Assembly (NCBI RefSeq): GCF_030263935.1 | Contig: NZ_CP127162.1 | Span: 2,799,501 to 2,863,500, forward strand | DNA from: Paenibacillus polygoni | Lineage (GTDB): Bacteria; Bacillota; Bacilli; Paenibacillales; Paenibacillaceae | Length of the DNA stretch: 64,000 bases | Reading direction: 5' to 3' | In this document: positions 17,520 to 26,244 of the stretch, one piece after another | Numbering within the stretch: position 1 is the stretch's first letter | Layout of the letters: each line of letters starts with the position of its first letter | Translations under genes and position numbers: made by a program | The notes under the pieces: model-generated | What the model was told of the DNA's origin: nothing | Database searches by the model: none | The model's input: the letters and a program-made list of their open reading frames with translations, nothing else

Positions 17520-17948
17520 TTATTTATTCCATCTTTTGAAATCTCGATTTAAGCGAGTCAAATTGGCCTCTAAGGTTTTTAGTTCATCAGGAGTCCAATC
17601 TTGAAGCACCTTTTCATATACTTCATATCTGGCGCGCTGAACTCTCTGTAAAACTTCTTTGCCTTCCTCCGTAATTTCCAAAAGGCTGATTCGTCCATTA
17701 TGAGGGTCAGGGAACCGCTGAATGAAATGTTTTGCTTCTAACGTAGCGACTTGTCTGCTTGCCGTGGAAAGACTAAGTTGTAATTTCTCAGCAAGGATAT
17801 TCATCGCGAGCGGACTATCATTATCTAGTTCGCTAAGCAGAAGATATTCAGAACGATCAAGCGCTCCCAGTCGAGGCTTATAAGCGGTTGTAAGACGTAC
17901 TAGCAATGCGATCTCGTGCTCAATAGTTTGAAGCGGGTCTTGTTTCAT
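17520..17948 (-). CDS. MarR-family transcriptional regulator
   Basis: A 142-residue winged-helix repressor. The recognition region is LSLSTASRQVATLEAKHFIQR (about 67-87) and the wing is DPHNGRISLLEITEEG. MarR proteins bind palindromes as dimers and let go when phenolics or other toxic compounds bind or when a cysteine is oxidised; I see no cysteine in this protein, so direct ligand binding is more likely. Start follows GAGGGATAAACC. The exporter downstream and the palindrome between the genes suggest it represses that exporter. Confidence 0.88.
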   Translation of the reverse strand: MKQDPLQTIEHEIALLVRLTTAYKPRLGALDRSEYLLLSELDNDSPLAMNILAEKLQLSLSTASRQVATLEAKHFIQRFPDPHNGRISLLEITEEGKEVLQRVQRARYEVYEKVLQDWTPDELKTLEANLTRLNRDFKRWNK

Positions 17949-18176
17949 GGTTTATCCCTCTTTTATAAGCATTAGTTGATGAAGATGATATTCTTTCTCT
18001 CATCATTCGATATCGTTATTGTGTCATATTCGAACTCAGGGTACAAGATTGGTTTCATTTATTCCCCTCCAAGGTTCACTCCTTTCTCCATGATAACATG
18101 AGTCTATTTAAGTTACTGCTTGAAGGGGACAATATACTACCCTGTCATATCTGTATTCAAATTAAACTAATCCATT

Positions 18177-20531
18177 TCATTCGAATGGCCGCTCATCCTT
18201 ATTAAACAGCAGATCCAGCACTTTTTCATTCGCCTTTCGGTTCTTTCCTTTATAAGGGTAACAGTGAATATGAATCGCAGGATTAAAGTTAATTTCGATA
18301 ACGCTGTAATTCGATTCTGTCGCTTGCACATGAACGTCATCAATCATCATATCCACTCCGCAGATGGTTGCACCAGCAGCCTTCGCCGCTTGAATCGCAA
18401 CCTGCATATAGCTGCCATCTACCTCTTCCGTATAATCAATGCTGTCTCCGCCTGTACTGATATTTGAGTTTTCTCTTAAATAGATGACTTCCCCTTCAGC
18501 AGGGATATCGTTCCACCCTTTATTATGATTCTTCAGAAACATCTCTTCTGAATCTCCCAGCTGGATCTTCTCCAAAGGTGTCTTGTATCCTCTTCCTCGA
18601 AGCGGGTCTTTATTCTTCTCATGAACCAATTCCTGAATGGTATGAACACCATCCCCCATGACATTGGCAGGAACCCGGTGCAGTACCCCTATAACCTCAT
18701 CTCCCATCACGAGAAACCGATATTCTTTTCCTGTCATGAATTCTTCCAGCAGAACAGTTCGGTCATGCGTAAAAGCGATCTCGAAAGCTTTATCCATGTC
18801 TTCTCTAGCATATTCTTCGTTAAAAATCGTAATACCTAGTCCAAAGTTGGTCGATTTCGGTTTAATGACAATGGGCTTCCCTCGGTACAGATCATACGAT
18901 TGCTTAGCTTCTTCTAAACTATGGAATACATCTCCAGACGGAACGCGTATGCCATGCTGAGATAATACAGCCTTAGTAACGACCTTATTTTCCATAATCA
19001 AGACGGTGCTATACGAATCTAACGACGTCTTTGTCGCTTGCTTCACGTATTCCTTATGATTTCCTTTGGTTAATACAACAAAGTTTTCTTCTCGGTCTAG
19101 TATTTCAAATGTTATTCCGCGTTTGACCGCTGCTTTTAGAAGAAGCTGAGTAGATAGCTCCAGATCCTCATATCCCGAAAAGCGATATCCTGTTAACAAG
19201 CTTTGCTTGGCATATTCTTTCGCTTTTTCGAGATGGTACGTAAGGTACGAAGATTTTTGAATTTCGGATTTCACAATTGATGCAGCACTGAGTTCTGGGT
19301 GCCTAATTTTCCGTTTCGCGCTCTCGAGAATTTGCACGTACATTTCTTTCTTAGGGAACAGAAGAGCCACCATCTCTTCCATTTCTTCGATGCAAGTGAG
19401 TGCAGTCTCTTTCATCAACTTTTTGCTGTTTTCTTTGTCGTATAAATGACCGGTTATCCCGTTAGTAATTAACTGATCATGATTCAAATCAGCGATCCTT
19501 TGATCCTGCTCGCTAAACGGCTCGTCCTTCTTCAGCAGCATAAAGAGTAAGAACATATGAATAAGCCTCAAGGTATCCATACTGATTCCATTCTTATGCA
19601 GCGGGTTTAAATCAATGAAACGCAGTTCCAAATAAGCGACTCCATCTTCTAACAGCTCTTGCAGTGGATCTATGCCTTTTGCGGTTTTTATACGAACCGG
19701 GCTATAAAACTCTTTTACACTCAGTAACTCATCTTTCTGAATTAATTCTTTTAGATCATGAACATAATCTTTAGCAGAATCATAGGAAACCCTCACCGGT
19801 TTTGGATTACGATAGCCGCATGAACTGTTTCGCAGTGAATTCATATTCGGAAAATAATAGCTTTCGTTATCATCGGAATGTCCTTTTGCTACACAAATAT
19901 CCATATAAGTTCGATCGAACACAGGGCTTGCTCCTGTTAAATAGATCAGCATCCAGCGGTATCGAAGCATGTTCCGTGCTACTTTAAAATAAACCGCATC
20001 TTTGAACAATTTGTATTCTTCACTGCCGCCTTCAATGCGGTGCAGTTTACGAAGAACACGTTCATCAAACGAGAAGTTATAATGAATTCCGCTAAGCAGC
20101 TGGCGTTTTCGCCCATATTTATCCGCTAGCTCATGACGATATTCATCCGCAACGGGATCGTTCATTTGTGCGATTGGAATTTCATTTTCTTTTGGCAGCA
20201 TGGGAGGGTTACTGCTTGGCCATAAGTACTCCCCCTTCTCCATTAATTCATTAGATACGATATCCTGCAGCGCCTCTAGAAAATGATAAGCTTCCTCTAT
20301 TGATTCAAATGTGGGTGTAATCATTTCCATTTGGCTCTCCGAAAAGTCCGTTTGAATATAAGGATGCTCGAGTTTATTCCCAAACGCTTCTGGATGAGGA
20401 GTTAAGGCAAGCTTACCTTCTTGATTTACCCTTACATTTTCTTTTTCCAGTCCAAACTTACCTTGGAGCAGTTCTTCTTCTATTGCATGTTCCTTTAACC
20501 GTTCAATGAATTTATGATCTAGTAATCTCAT
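18177..20531 (-). CDS. gshF: Bifunctional glutamate-cysteine ligase / glutathione synthetase GshF
   Basis: A 784-residue cytosolic enzyme that makes glutathione from Glu, Cys and Gly in two ATP-dependent steps. Residues about 1-460 are the gamma-glutamylcysteine ligase domain (GKFGLEKENVRVN, SESQMEMITPTFES, YRNPKPVRVSYDSAKDY). Residues about 490-784 are an ATP-grasp ligase unlike standard GshB, with IVIKPKSTNFGLGITIF, RFLVMGDEVIGVLHRVPANV and VIEINFNPAIHIHCYPY. Length agrees with known GshF fusions. Its start, after GAAGGAAGG, lies 21 bases downstream of the MATE exporter stop, so the two are co-transcribed. Such pairing could serve thiol-conjugate export or oxidative defence. Confidence 0.93.
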   Translation of the reverse strand: MRLLDHKFIERLKEHAIEEELLQGKFGLEKENVRVNQEGKLALTPHPEAFGNKLEHPYIQTDFSESQMEMITPTFESIEEAYHFLEALQDIVSNELMEKGEYLWPSSNPPMLPKENEIPIAQMNDPVADEYRHELADKYGRKRQLLSGIHYNFSFDERVLRKLHRIEGGSEEYKLFKDAVYFKVARNMLRYRWMLIYLTGASPVFDRTYMDICVAKGHSDDNESYYFPNMNSLRNSSCGYRNPKPVRVSYDSAKDYVHDLKELIQKDELLSVKEFYSPVRIKTAKGIDPLQELLEDGVAYLELRFIDLNPLHKNGISMDTLRLIHMFLLFMLLKKDEPFSEQDQRIADLNHDQLITNGITGHLYDKENSKKLMKETALTCIEEMEEMVALLFPKKEMYVQILESAKRKIRHPELSAASIVKSEIQKSSYLTYHLEKAKEYAKQSLLTGYRFSGYEDLELSTQLLLKAAVKRGITFEILDREENFVVLTKGNHKEYVKQATKTSLDSYSTVLIMENKVVTKAVLSQHGIRVPSGDVFHSLEEAKQSYDLYRGKPIVIKPKSTNFGLGITIFNEEYAREDMDKAFEIAFTHDRTVLLEEFMTGKEYRFLVMGDEVIGVLHRVPANVMGDGVHTIQELVHEKNKDPLRGRGYKTPLEKIQLGDSEEMFLKNHNKGWNDIPAEGEVIYLRENSNISTGGDSIDYTEEVDGSYMQVAIQAAKAAGATICGVDMMIDDVHVQATESNYSVIEINFNPAIHIHCYPYKGKNRKANEKVLDLLFNKDERPFE

Positions 20532-20552
20532 GAATGAACCTTCCTTCTTGTT

Positions 20553-21896
20553 TTAGATCACCGTTTGTGGAACCGTCATTTTGCGTAAAGATCTTCTAAA
20601 CCAATAGACGAGAACCAGACCTTTAAACACACTGCTTAGAGCAATTGCCATCCAAATCCCATTCAAACCTAAAGGTTCCGATAAAATAATAGCAAGCGGT
20701 ATTCTTAGTGCTGTAAATGTGATGCTAAATAGCGGCGGGATATGTGTCTTCCCTATTCCATTAAATGCACCCACTGTCATTAGTTCAAGACACATGAACA
20801 ACTGAGAATAGCCTAAGATTCGCATATAATCCGTTCCAAGAGCGAGACTCTTCGCATCGGATAAGAATAGAGAAAACAGTTGCTCTGGGAATAGGACAAA
20901 AATAAGAGAAATAACAATACCGAATACAGAAGTCAGCGAGAGTGCTTTGGCATAACCCTCATGGATACGATCCATCCGCCGGGCCCCATAATTTTGTCCG
21001 AAAAAGGCCGCGATCGCACCTTGCAGACCTCCAATGGTCATATAAGAGATCGATTCAATTTGAATTCCTACTTTTTGAACGGCAATGGCCTCCGCTCCAA
21101 AACGTACGATTAATTTGGCAATAATAATGGAGATAATCGTAAAAGTAACGCGCTGAATCGTGATCGGTACCCCCATACGGATCACTTCTTTTAACAGCTT
21201 GGTATCCCATGCAAGTGCAATGGTAACCAGTTTAGAGTGCCGAGCCTGGAGGATAAATAACAGGGTCACAACGATATTCGCTGTTAGTGTCGCAATCGCA
21301 GCACCTACCACACCCCATCCTTCAAAACTTCCAAAACCAAAGATGAGGAATGGATCCAGGGCAATATTTAAAATAAGTCCTATCGTATAAATTCGAAATG
21401 GTTGCCTGCTGTTCCCCATCGCATTCAAGATCGTAGCGTATAACGTATTCAGTATGGAAAATACGGTCCCTAAAATAGAAATGAGTAGAAACTGTTTTGC
21501 CATTCGTTCCACTTCATTACTTCCCAGATCAAAGAAACCAATCAGCTGATCCTGAGTTAGAAAGACAAAAATCATATACAGTACACTTAACAAAACAGAC
21601 ATCACAAATCCATTTTTCACATATGCTTTAGCTTTGTCTTCCTGACCGGCTCCCATACAATGAGATACTTTAATCCCCGTACCAATCGTTATCAAAGTAG
21701 ACAAAGCAATGGCTAAATTGATAAAAAAGCTGGCTGTACCAATGGCCGCAACCGCGCCGCTGCCAAGTCTTCCAACCCAGATCATATCGACAAGTCCATA
21801 TGTTGTTGAGATGAAATTCGTCGCAACAATGGGAAGTGCTAATTTCATTAAAGTCGGCATAATCGGGCCTTGCGTTAAATCGTTTGTACCTTTCAT
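20553..21896 (-). CDS. MATE-family efflux transporter
   Basis: A 447-residue membrane protein with about 12 hydrophobic segments. It opens with KGTNDLTQGPIMPTLMKLALP and shows family blocks VDMIWVGRLGSGAVAAIG and GAFNGIGKTHIPP in the C-terminal half. MATE proteins export cationic drugs or metabolites in exchange for Na+ or H+. A longer in-frame start at 21965 would read through a terminator hairpin, whereas GGAGGAAGGAGATACATAGGA fits the ATG at 21896. It is the first gene of an operon with gshF and sits behind an attenuator-like leader. Confidence 0.87.
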   Translation of the reverse strand: MKGTNDLTQGPIMPTLMKLALPIVATNFISTTYGLVDMIWVGRLGSGAVAAIGTASFFINLAIALSTLITIGTGIKVSHCMGAGQEDKAKAYVKNGFVMSVLLSVLYMIFVFLTQDQLIGFFDLGSNEVERMAKQFLLISILGTVFSILNTLYATILNAMGNSRQPFRIYTIGLILNIALDPFLIFGFGSFEGWGVVGAAIATLTANIVVTLLFILQARHSKLVTIALAWDTKLLKEVIRMGVPITIQRVTFTIISIIIAKLIVRFGAEAIAVQKVGIQIESISYMTIGGLQGAIAAFFGQNYGARRMDRIHEGYAKALSLTSVFGIVISLIFVLFPEQLFSLFLSDAKSLALGTDYMRILGYSQLFMCLELMTVGAFNGIGKTHIPPLFSITFTALRIPLAIILSEPLGLNGIWMAIALSSVFKGLVLVYWFRRSLRKMTVPQTVI

Positions 21897-21923
21897 TCCT
21901 ATGTATCTCCTTCCTCCCATTAT

Positions 21924-21946
21924 AAAAAACCGATCACAAGGATCGG
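21924..21946 (-). promoter_or_regulatory. Intrinsic terminator in the MATE-gshF leader (attenuator)
   Basis: Minus strand CCGATC-CTTGT-GATCGG followed by TTTTTT, only 28 bases before the MATE start codon and upstream of its ribosome site. Its location in the leader rather than after a gene indicates control of read-through. Confidence 0.7.
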
Positions 21947-22035
21947 CATAGCAAAACGATATCAATTCTTCTCGCTGAAGTGAGAGCTACGAAGATCGTT
22001 ACGTCCTCTCTACGAGCAGCACAGGAGATGAACAT
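21934..22035 (-). other. Structured leader of the MATE-gshF operon, with a possible 33-codon leader peptide
   Basis: The leader RNA can fold as CTCG..CGAG around GAGAG..CTCTC around ACGA-TCT-TCGT, followed by a CTTC-AGCGA-GAAG hairpin. AACGAT in the first structure is complementary to ATCGTT just before the terminator, offering an alternative fold. An open frame starting ATG at 22035 ends with its TGA in the loop of the terminator hairpin, as in ribosome-controlled attenuators of antibiotic-resistance genes; however it lacks a clear ribosome site. I do not recognise a known riboswitch class. Confidence 0.4.
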
Positions 22036-22115
22036 ATAATTACATGTTTATATTACGATTTGCATTATCAAGAATACTAGAGTAAAGGGCTGGGTAAACC
22101 AGCCCCTCCTCATCA

Positions 22116-22148
22116 AACCGTACGTGAGGTTTTCCCTCATACGGCTTT
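22116..22148 (-). ncRNA. Group II intron domain V catalytic hairpin
   Basis: Minus strand hairpin with arms CCGTATGAGG / CCTCACGTACGG and a GAAA-type tetraloop, located between the reverse transcriptase stop and the 3' splice site. This is the most conserved RNA part of the intron. Confidence 0.85.
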
Positions 22149-22177
22149 CCGATGTTCGTCATTCATGTGCATACAGA

Positions 22178-23470
22178 TTACAAGAGCGTTTTGAGTCCAC
22201 ATTGTCTCGCCATGTACCGCACTTCTTGGACCGCACTTTGCCACCGAGAACGTTGCCTTTTCTTTGCATACCATTTTGCCAAACGCAACACAATGTACCA
22301 ATCTAACTTCGCCATTTTTCGTTGGCTGTAAGACGTGTGGTAGTAATTGCGCCACCCCTGAATCTTCGGGTTCAGCCAACCTACGTGCTCCGCGAGTGAC
22401 TTATGTCTCTGGCTGGACGGAGCTAAGCGCTCTTTTACCACTTCCCGGATGCGTTCCTCCGCTTTCCGGCACAGCCACTGCTGCGTGGTATAGTACACTT
22501 TTCCGTAGGATGTTTCAGCTTTTGTCTTGCGATGATGCATGCCTAGAAAATCAAACCCTTCTTCTCCCGTCCATAATCCTACAATCCGCGTTTTCGTCGG
22601 ATGCAAGGTCAGTTCCAGACGATCCATAATCGCACGTATGAGTGCATACGCCCGTTCTGCATCTTTCTTCGTTTTGCATACAACAACAAGGTCATCTGCG
22701 TATCGCGTAAGTTCCCCGATTCCACTGCCATGTCGTTCCCACAGAATATCAAAATAATTCAAATAGATATTCGCGAGAAGAGGGGATATCACGCCGCCTT
22801 GTGGTGTACCCAGATCGGATCGTCTGACCTTGCCTTCTTCCATCACTCCCGTGTTCAGCCACTTCCGTACCAGCTTCAGGACGCGCCTGTCGCTGATTCG
22901 CATCTCCACCAGTTTCATTAGTTTCTCTTGGTTGATGTTGTCGAAGTAGCCTTGGATGTCGACGTCGACCACCCAATTCCCTTTCCGGTTGCAGGCTTTT
23001 CGGATACGGTCCAGTGCCCCTTTCGCACTTCGTTTTGGACGGAATCCAAATGAAGATTCCTGAAAGTCCGCTTCAAAGATCGGTTCCATGACCAGTTTCG
23101 CTGCCATCTGAATGACGCGGTCTCGGACGGTTGGGATACCCAGCGGTCTTTGCTTCCCGTCTTTCTTCGGAATATAATGCCGTCGTACGGGCTGTGGATG
23201 GTATTTGTTTTCCTTCAAGCATCGTTGGCATTCGTACAGGAAAAATGCTTCTCCCTTTTCCTCAATATCCGAAAGAGTTTCTCCATCGACGCCAGCCGAT
23301 CCTTTGTTAGCTCGTACTCTTCGCCAGGCTTCCTCTAATACATCCATTCGGTAGACCTTGTCGTACAATGCGTGGAATCTGCGCTTCTTGTTTTCCTTGG
23401 CCGCATGACCTAGTTTCTTTTGGAGTTGTTGAACGTTTTCTTTTGGTGTCGTTAGCCGTTTGGCATTCAC
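22178..23470 (-). CDS. ltrA: Group II intron reverse transcriptase/maturase
   Basis: A 430-residue intron-encoded protein that aids splicing and copies the intron into new sites. Reverse transcriptase blocks are complete: [50 protein letters not shown] and the catalytic YADD (about 257-260). A maturase (thumb/X) domain follows, with the [13 protein letters not shown] block, and the protein ends GLKTLL without an HNH endonuclease, as in class C introns. The frame is open 216 bases further upstream, but AGGAGG lies 9 bases before the GTG at 23470, so I take that start. No stop or frameshift: likely active. Confidence 0.9.
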   Translation of the reverse strand: MNAKRLTTPKENVQQLQKKLGHAAKENKKRRFHALYDKVYRMDVLEEAWRRVRANKGSAGVDGETLSDIEEKGEAFFLYECQRCLKENKYHPQPVRRHYIPKKDGKQRPLGIPTVRDRVIQMAAKLVMEPIFEADFQESSFGFRPKRSAKGALDRIRKACNRKGNWVVDVDIQGYFDNINQEKLMKLVEMRISDRRVLKLVRKWLNTGVMEEGKVRRSDLGTPQGGVISPLLANIYLNYFDILWERHGSGIGELTRYADDLVVVCKTKKDAERAYALIRAIMDRLELTLHPTKTRIVGLWTGEEGFDFLGMHHRKTKAETSYGKVYYTTQQWLCRKAEERIREVVKERLAPSSQRHKSLAEHVGWLNPKIQGWRNYYHTSYSQRKMAKLDWYIVLRLAKWYAKKRQRSRWQSAVQEVRYMARQCGLKTLL

Positions 23471-24007
23471 TAATTCGTACCTCCTAAAAAAAACATGAAC
23501 AAAGCAGGGCTCCTTCCCTCCTGCAGGTTGTGTTGTCCTACAGTTCCTCAGTACTATGAGCCCCTCGGACTCCCTTCCTGCAAGTAGATCATTTCGTCTT
23601 TTGGACTTATAGACCACTTTGTTACGGGTTAAAAAAAAAAATCCGTGCAGGGGAGGGTCTCCCCAGTTCACTGCATCTTCTTTCATACCATGCCGATCCC
23701 CTTACGCCGGAGAATTCTTCACTGCCGCTCCAAGTTCTTAGCAGTTTCCGTGGCCTTCACCCATTAAGCCGGGGTTCGGCTTCCCCTCGTCCCTCTTGCG
23801 AGGCCTTTTTGACGACGCGGCAGGATTCACTTGATGTTACGGCCTGGTATGTTGCTCGCTCTGTCTCCAACAGATACTTTTGTCGATACGCTTCTACGCA
23901 CAGTTTTCACCGTACGTAGGTATCCTAGCTACACAGGGGCTTGGCCCCTCCCGTGACCGGACTTTCACCGGCTAGAAGATGCGTGCTTAGCTGGGCACGC
24001 ACACAAG

Positions 24008-24034
24008 AAAAAAGCTTCTTCAATTGAAGAAGCT
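24008..24034 (-). terminator. Intrinsic terminator beside the intron insertion site
   Basis: AGCTTCTTCA-AT-TGAAGAAGCT followed by TTTTTTC on the minus strand, 6 bases after the stop of the gene at 24041 and directly ahead of the intron 5' end. Confidence 0.88.
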
Positions 24035-24040
24035 GACCTG

Positions 24041-24709
24041 CTAATCAGTCAGATTAGCACCAATCATAATACCCGTATCTCCGGGATCTTGCAAAGATAT
24101 TTCCGAGATCGCCCAATATTCAGGGTCACCTGCTTTCACAATAGTGAGGACTGCTTTCCCATAATCTATAATTCCATCCGCAGGTACGAGTAGCGGATAG
24201 GAAAATGAAATTTGTACTTTATCAGCTGACAAGGTTTTTGTATCCATCTTCGTTACCGTTCCCATATGCGGACTCGATCCGCCTGTAACCCAGGAATTAT
24301 CTTCAAATTCTTGTTTGGTTTTTTTCTGTAATTCCGAAGTCATCACTGCATACTGAGTTGGACCGCTTCGACGCTGCACTCCGCGAATCCATGTATTTGC
24401 AGCTTCTTCCGGTGTTGTTGCAGCAAGCCCGTTCATCAGACCATTTACTTGTCTGGCTAAATGAGTTGCTTCTGGAAGGGTAATATAAATACCGTGGTCT
24501 TTATATTCCACTTCTCCTTTAAACAGCTGCACCATGGTGCGTAAAGAAATCATTGCCGTACCTTTTTCGATTTTTAATTTCCCATAGGAATTTGAATATT
24601 CTACATTATTAATATAAATCTGTGGCAAGGATGTCATCGCGACGGCAGAACCGGATATCAATACAAAAGCAGAACACGTCACCATCAAGACCTTGAATCG
24701 TTTTTTCAT
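24041..24709 (-). CDS. Secreted protein with copper-amine-oxidase-N-like domain
   Basis: A 222-residue exported protein. Residues 1-24 are a signal peptide (KKRFKVLMVTCSAFVLISG, cleavage probably after AVA). Residues about 28-75 match the small beta domain called copper amine oxidase N-terminal in Paenibacillus-type proteins (INNVEYSNSYGKLKIEKGTAMISLR is shortened here to its start), which occurs without any oxidase. The rest, about 80-222, is a beta-rich domain of unknown role. Start lies after a modest ribosome site (CCAGGAGAATGATGCGAC). Transcribed alone; function unknown, perhaps in the cell wall. Confidence 0.7.
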   Translation of the reverse strand: MKKRFKVLMVTCSAFVLISGSAVAMTSLPQIYINNVEYSNSYGKLKIEKGTAMISLRTMVQLFKGEVEYKDHGIYITLPEATHLARQVNGLMNGLAATTPEEAANTWIRGVQRRSGPTQYAVMTSELQKKTKQEFEDNSWVTGGSSPHMGTVTKMDTKTLSADKVQISFSYPLLVPADGIIDYGKAVLTIVKAGDPEYWAISEISLQDPGDTGIMIGANLTD

Positions 24710-24811
24710 GTCGCATCATTCTCCTGGTATAATTTGTAATATATACATAGTAACATAGTCATTTCTATGAAAGTTACATTAAGGTGACATTTCGTTTACA
24801 TGTCTTACAAG

Positions 24812-24836
24812 AAAAAAGCCGCCATAATGGCAGCTA
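24812..24836 (-). terminator. Intrinsic terminator of the sugar-nucleotide operon
   Basis: Minus strand AGCTGCCAT-T-ATGGCGGCT followed by TTTTTC, about 115 bases downstream of the UDP-glucose dehydrogenase stop. Confidence 0.65.
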
Positions 24837-24855
24837 GTATAGTAAGCGCTTGTCC

Positions 24856-24915
24856 CTATTAGAACGTCACTTTTTCCTATAAGAACCTCACTTTTGCTAT
24901 AAGAACATCATTAAT
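24856..24915. repeat. Three tandem ~20-base direct repeats
   Basis: Units CTATTAGAACGTCACTTTTTC, CTATAAGAACCTCACTTTTG and CTATAAGAACATCATTAAT follow each other with no gap. They lie between the dehydrogenase stop and its apparent terminator. Role unknown; see findings. Confidence 0.75.
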
Positions 24916-24951
24916 AGAATCTATCCACTCCTGTGATCGCTATTTTGTCTT

Positions 24952-26244
24952 CTACTTATATCCAATGCCCTCATAGTAGTAACCGAATGACTTCATGGTC
25001 TTGGCATCAAGCATATTCCGTCCATCAAAAAGGTTTGGTTGCTTCATTTGCGGATGTATTGATTTCCAGTCCAGCTCTTGAAACATGGTCCATTCGGTAC
25101 ATATGAATACGGCATCTGCCTCTTTAAATACATCTTCAGCCATAGAAGCAACGGTTAGATGGTCATGTGTGAAACTAGCAGGTAATTTTGCGATCGGGTC
25201 ATATAGATGAACGGTGGCTTGCTGACCGAGTAAGTCCTGAATCAAACGAAGGGACGGAGCTTCACGGATGTCGTCTGTGTCTGGTTTAAATGCCAACCCT
25301 AGCACCGCTGCTTTTTTGCCTGCAAAATCTCCTAGTTTCTTCTTCGCTTTATCAAGCATGTATAGATACTGACTTTTATTTACGTTTACTACTTGTTCTA
25401 ATATCTGAAGTTTCATTCCGTTCTCTTCTGCGGTTTGCTGCAGCGCAGATACATCCTTTGGAAAGCAGGATCCTCCATAGCCAATTCCGGCTTGCAAGAA
25501 TCTTGACCCAATTCTAAGATCGAGACCCATGCCTTTAGCTACCTCTCTGATATCTACATCTAGTCGATCACTTAATCTGGAAAGTTCATTCATATAAGAA
25601 ATTTTGGTGGCAAGGAATGCATTGGATGCATATTTAATGAGTTCGGCCGTGCGCGGGGTCGTTTCGATGATTTCACAAGTCATAGAGGAATACAGCTGCT
25701 GGAGTAATTTCGCCGCTCGGTCACTTTTTGTTCCAATAATAATACGGTCCGGATGTAATGAATCTTCTAATGCCTTTCCCTCACGTAAAAATTCAGGATT
25801 AGACGCGACATCATAAGGGTGTGCATGCCGATTCGATTCTGAGATCCATTCCGTCACTTTTTCCTGTGTCCCTACGGGAACGGTACTTTTATTTACGACA
25901 AGTTTATAGCCATTCATATGATAAGCCACATCTTCTGCTACCTGTTTCACATAGGATAGATCTGCACTCCCGTCTGGACGTGAAGGTGTCCCCACACAAA
26001 TAAATATGACGTCACTTTTTTGGATGGCTTCTTTCTTATTAGAAGTGAATTGAAGTTGACCTGAACTATTATGTTTTATCAGCAGTTCCTTTAAGCCGGG
26101 TTCATGAAAATATAAAATACCATTTTGCAGTTGATTTAATTTCTGCTGATCTGTGTCAAGCCCCGTAACCTTCCATCCCATTTCGGCAAATACCAAAGCT
26201 GTTGTTGTTCCCACATACCCTGTGCCAATCACAAGTATATTCAT
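24952..26244 (-). CDS. ugd: UDP-glucose 6-dehydrogenase
   Basis: A 430-residue cytosolic enzyme that oxidises UDP-glucose to UDP-glucuronate with two NAD+. The Rossmann motif VIGTGYVGTTTALVFAE opens the protein, SKVNKSTVPVGT-like VVNKSTVPVGT and ASNPEFLREG follow, and the catalytic Cys lies in GIGYGGSCFPKDVSAL (about 260). The C-terminal domain has LGLAFKPDTDDIREAP. A start 36 bases upstream is possible, but GGAGAAGATCAGGG fits 26244, where ATG overlaps the stop of the previous gene as ATGA, so translation is coupled. UDP-glucuronate would feed an acidic surface glycan made by the neighbouring glycosyltransferases. Confidence 0.92.
   Translation of the reverse strand: MNILVIGTGYVGTTTALVFAEMGWKVTGLDTDQQKLNQLQNGILYFHEPGLKELLIKHNSSGQLQFTSNKKEAIQKSDVIFICVGTPSRPDGSADLSYVKQVAEDVAYHMNGYKLVVNKSTVPVGTQEKVTEWISESNRHAHPYDVASNPEFLREGKALEDSLHPDRIIIGTKSDRAAKLLQQLYSSMTCEIIETTPRTAELIKYASNAFLATKISYMNELSRLSDRLDVDIREVAKGMGLDLRIGSRFLQAGIGYGGSCFPKDVSALQQTAEENGMKLQILEQVVNVNKSQYLYMLDKAKKKLGDFAGKKAAVLGLAFKPDTDDIREAPSLRLIQDLLGQQATVHLYDPIAKLPASFTHDHLTVASMAEDVFKEADAVFICTEWTMFQELDWKSIHPQMKQPNLFDGRNMLDAKTMKSFGYYYEGIGYK

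Larger units (their letters stand above)
22077..24002 (-). mobile_element. Group II intron (IIC/bacterial class C type), complete
   Basis: About 1.93 kb. The 5' end on the minus strand is GTGCGTGCCCAGC, the usual group II start. The 3' part holds domain V (GCCGTATGAGG-GAAA-ACCTCACGTACGG, about 22116-22148) and domain VI (GGGGCTGG-TTTA-CCCAGCCC), ending near 22077-22082. Domain IV encodes the reverse transcriptase. The intron sits 6 bases past the T tract of the terminator at 24008-24034, the classic target of group IIC introns, which recognise terminator stem-loops. The exact 3' boundary is uncertain by a few bases. Confidence 0.88.

Noticed and set aside
21900..22035. Known riboswitch (guanidine, SAM, THF or T-box) in the MATE leader
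   Set aside because: I compared remembered consensus features and found none; only the attenuator structure is reported.
24041..24709. Copper amine oxidase
   Set aside because: Only the small N-terminal-type beta domain is present; there is no catalytic domain, so no oxidase activity is claimed.
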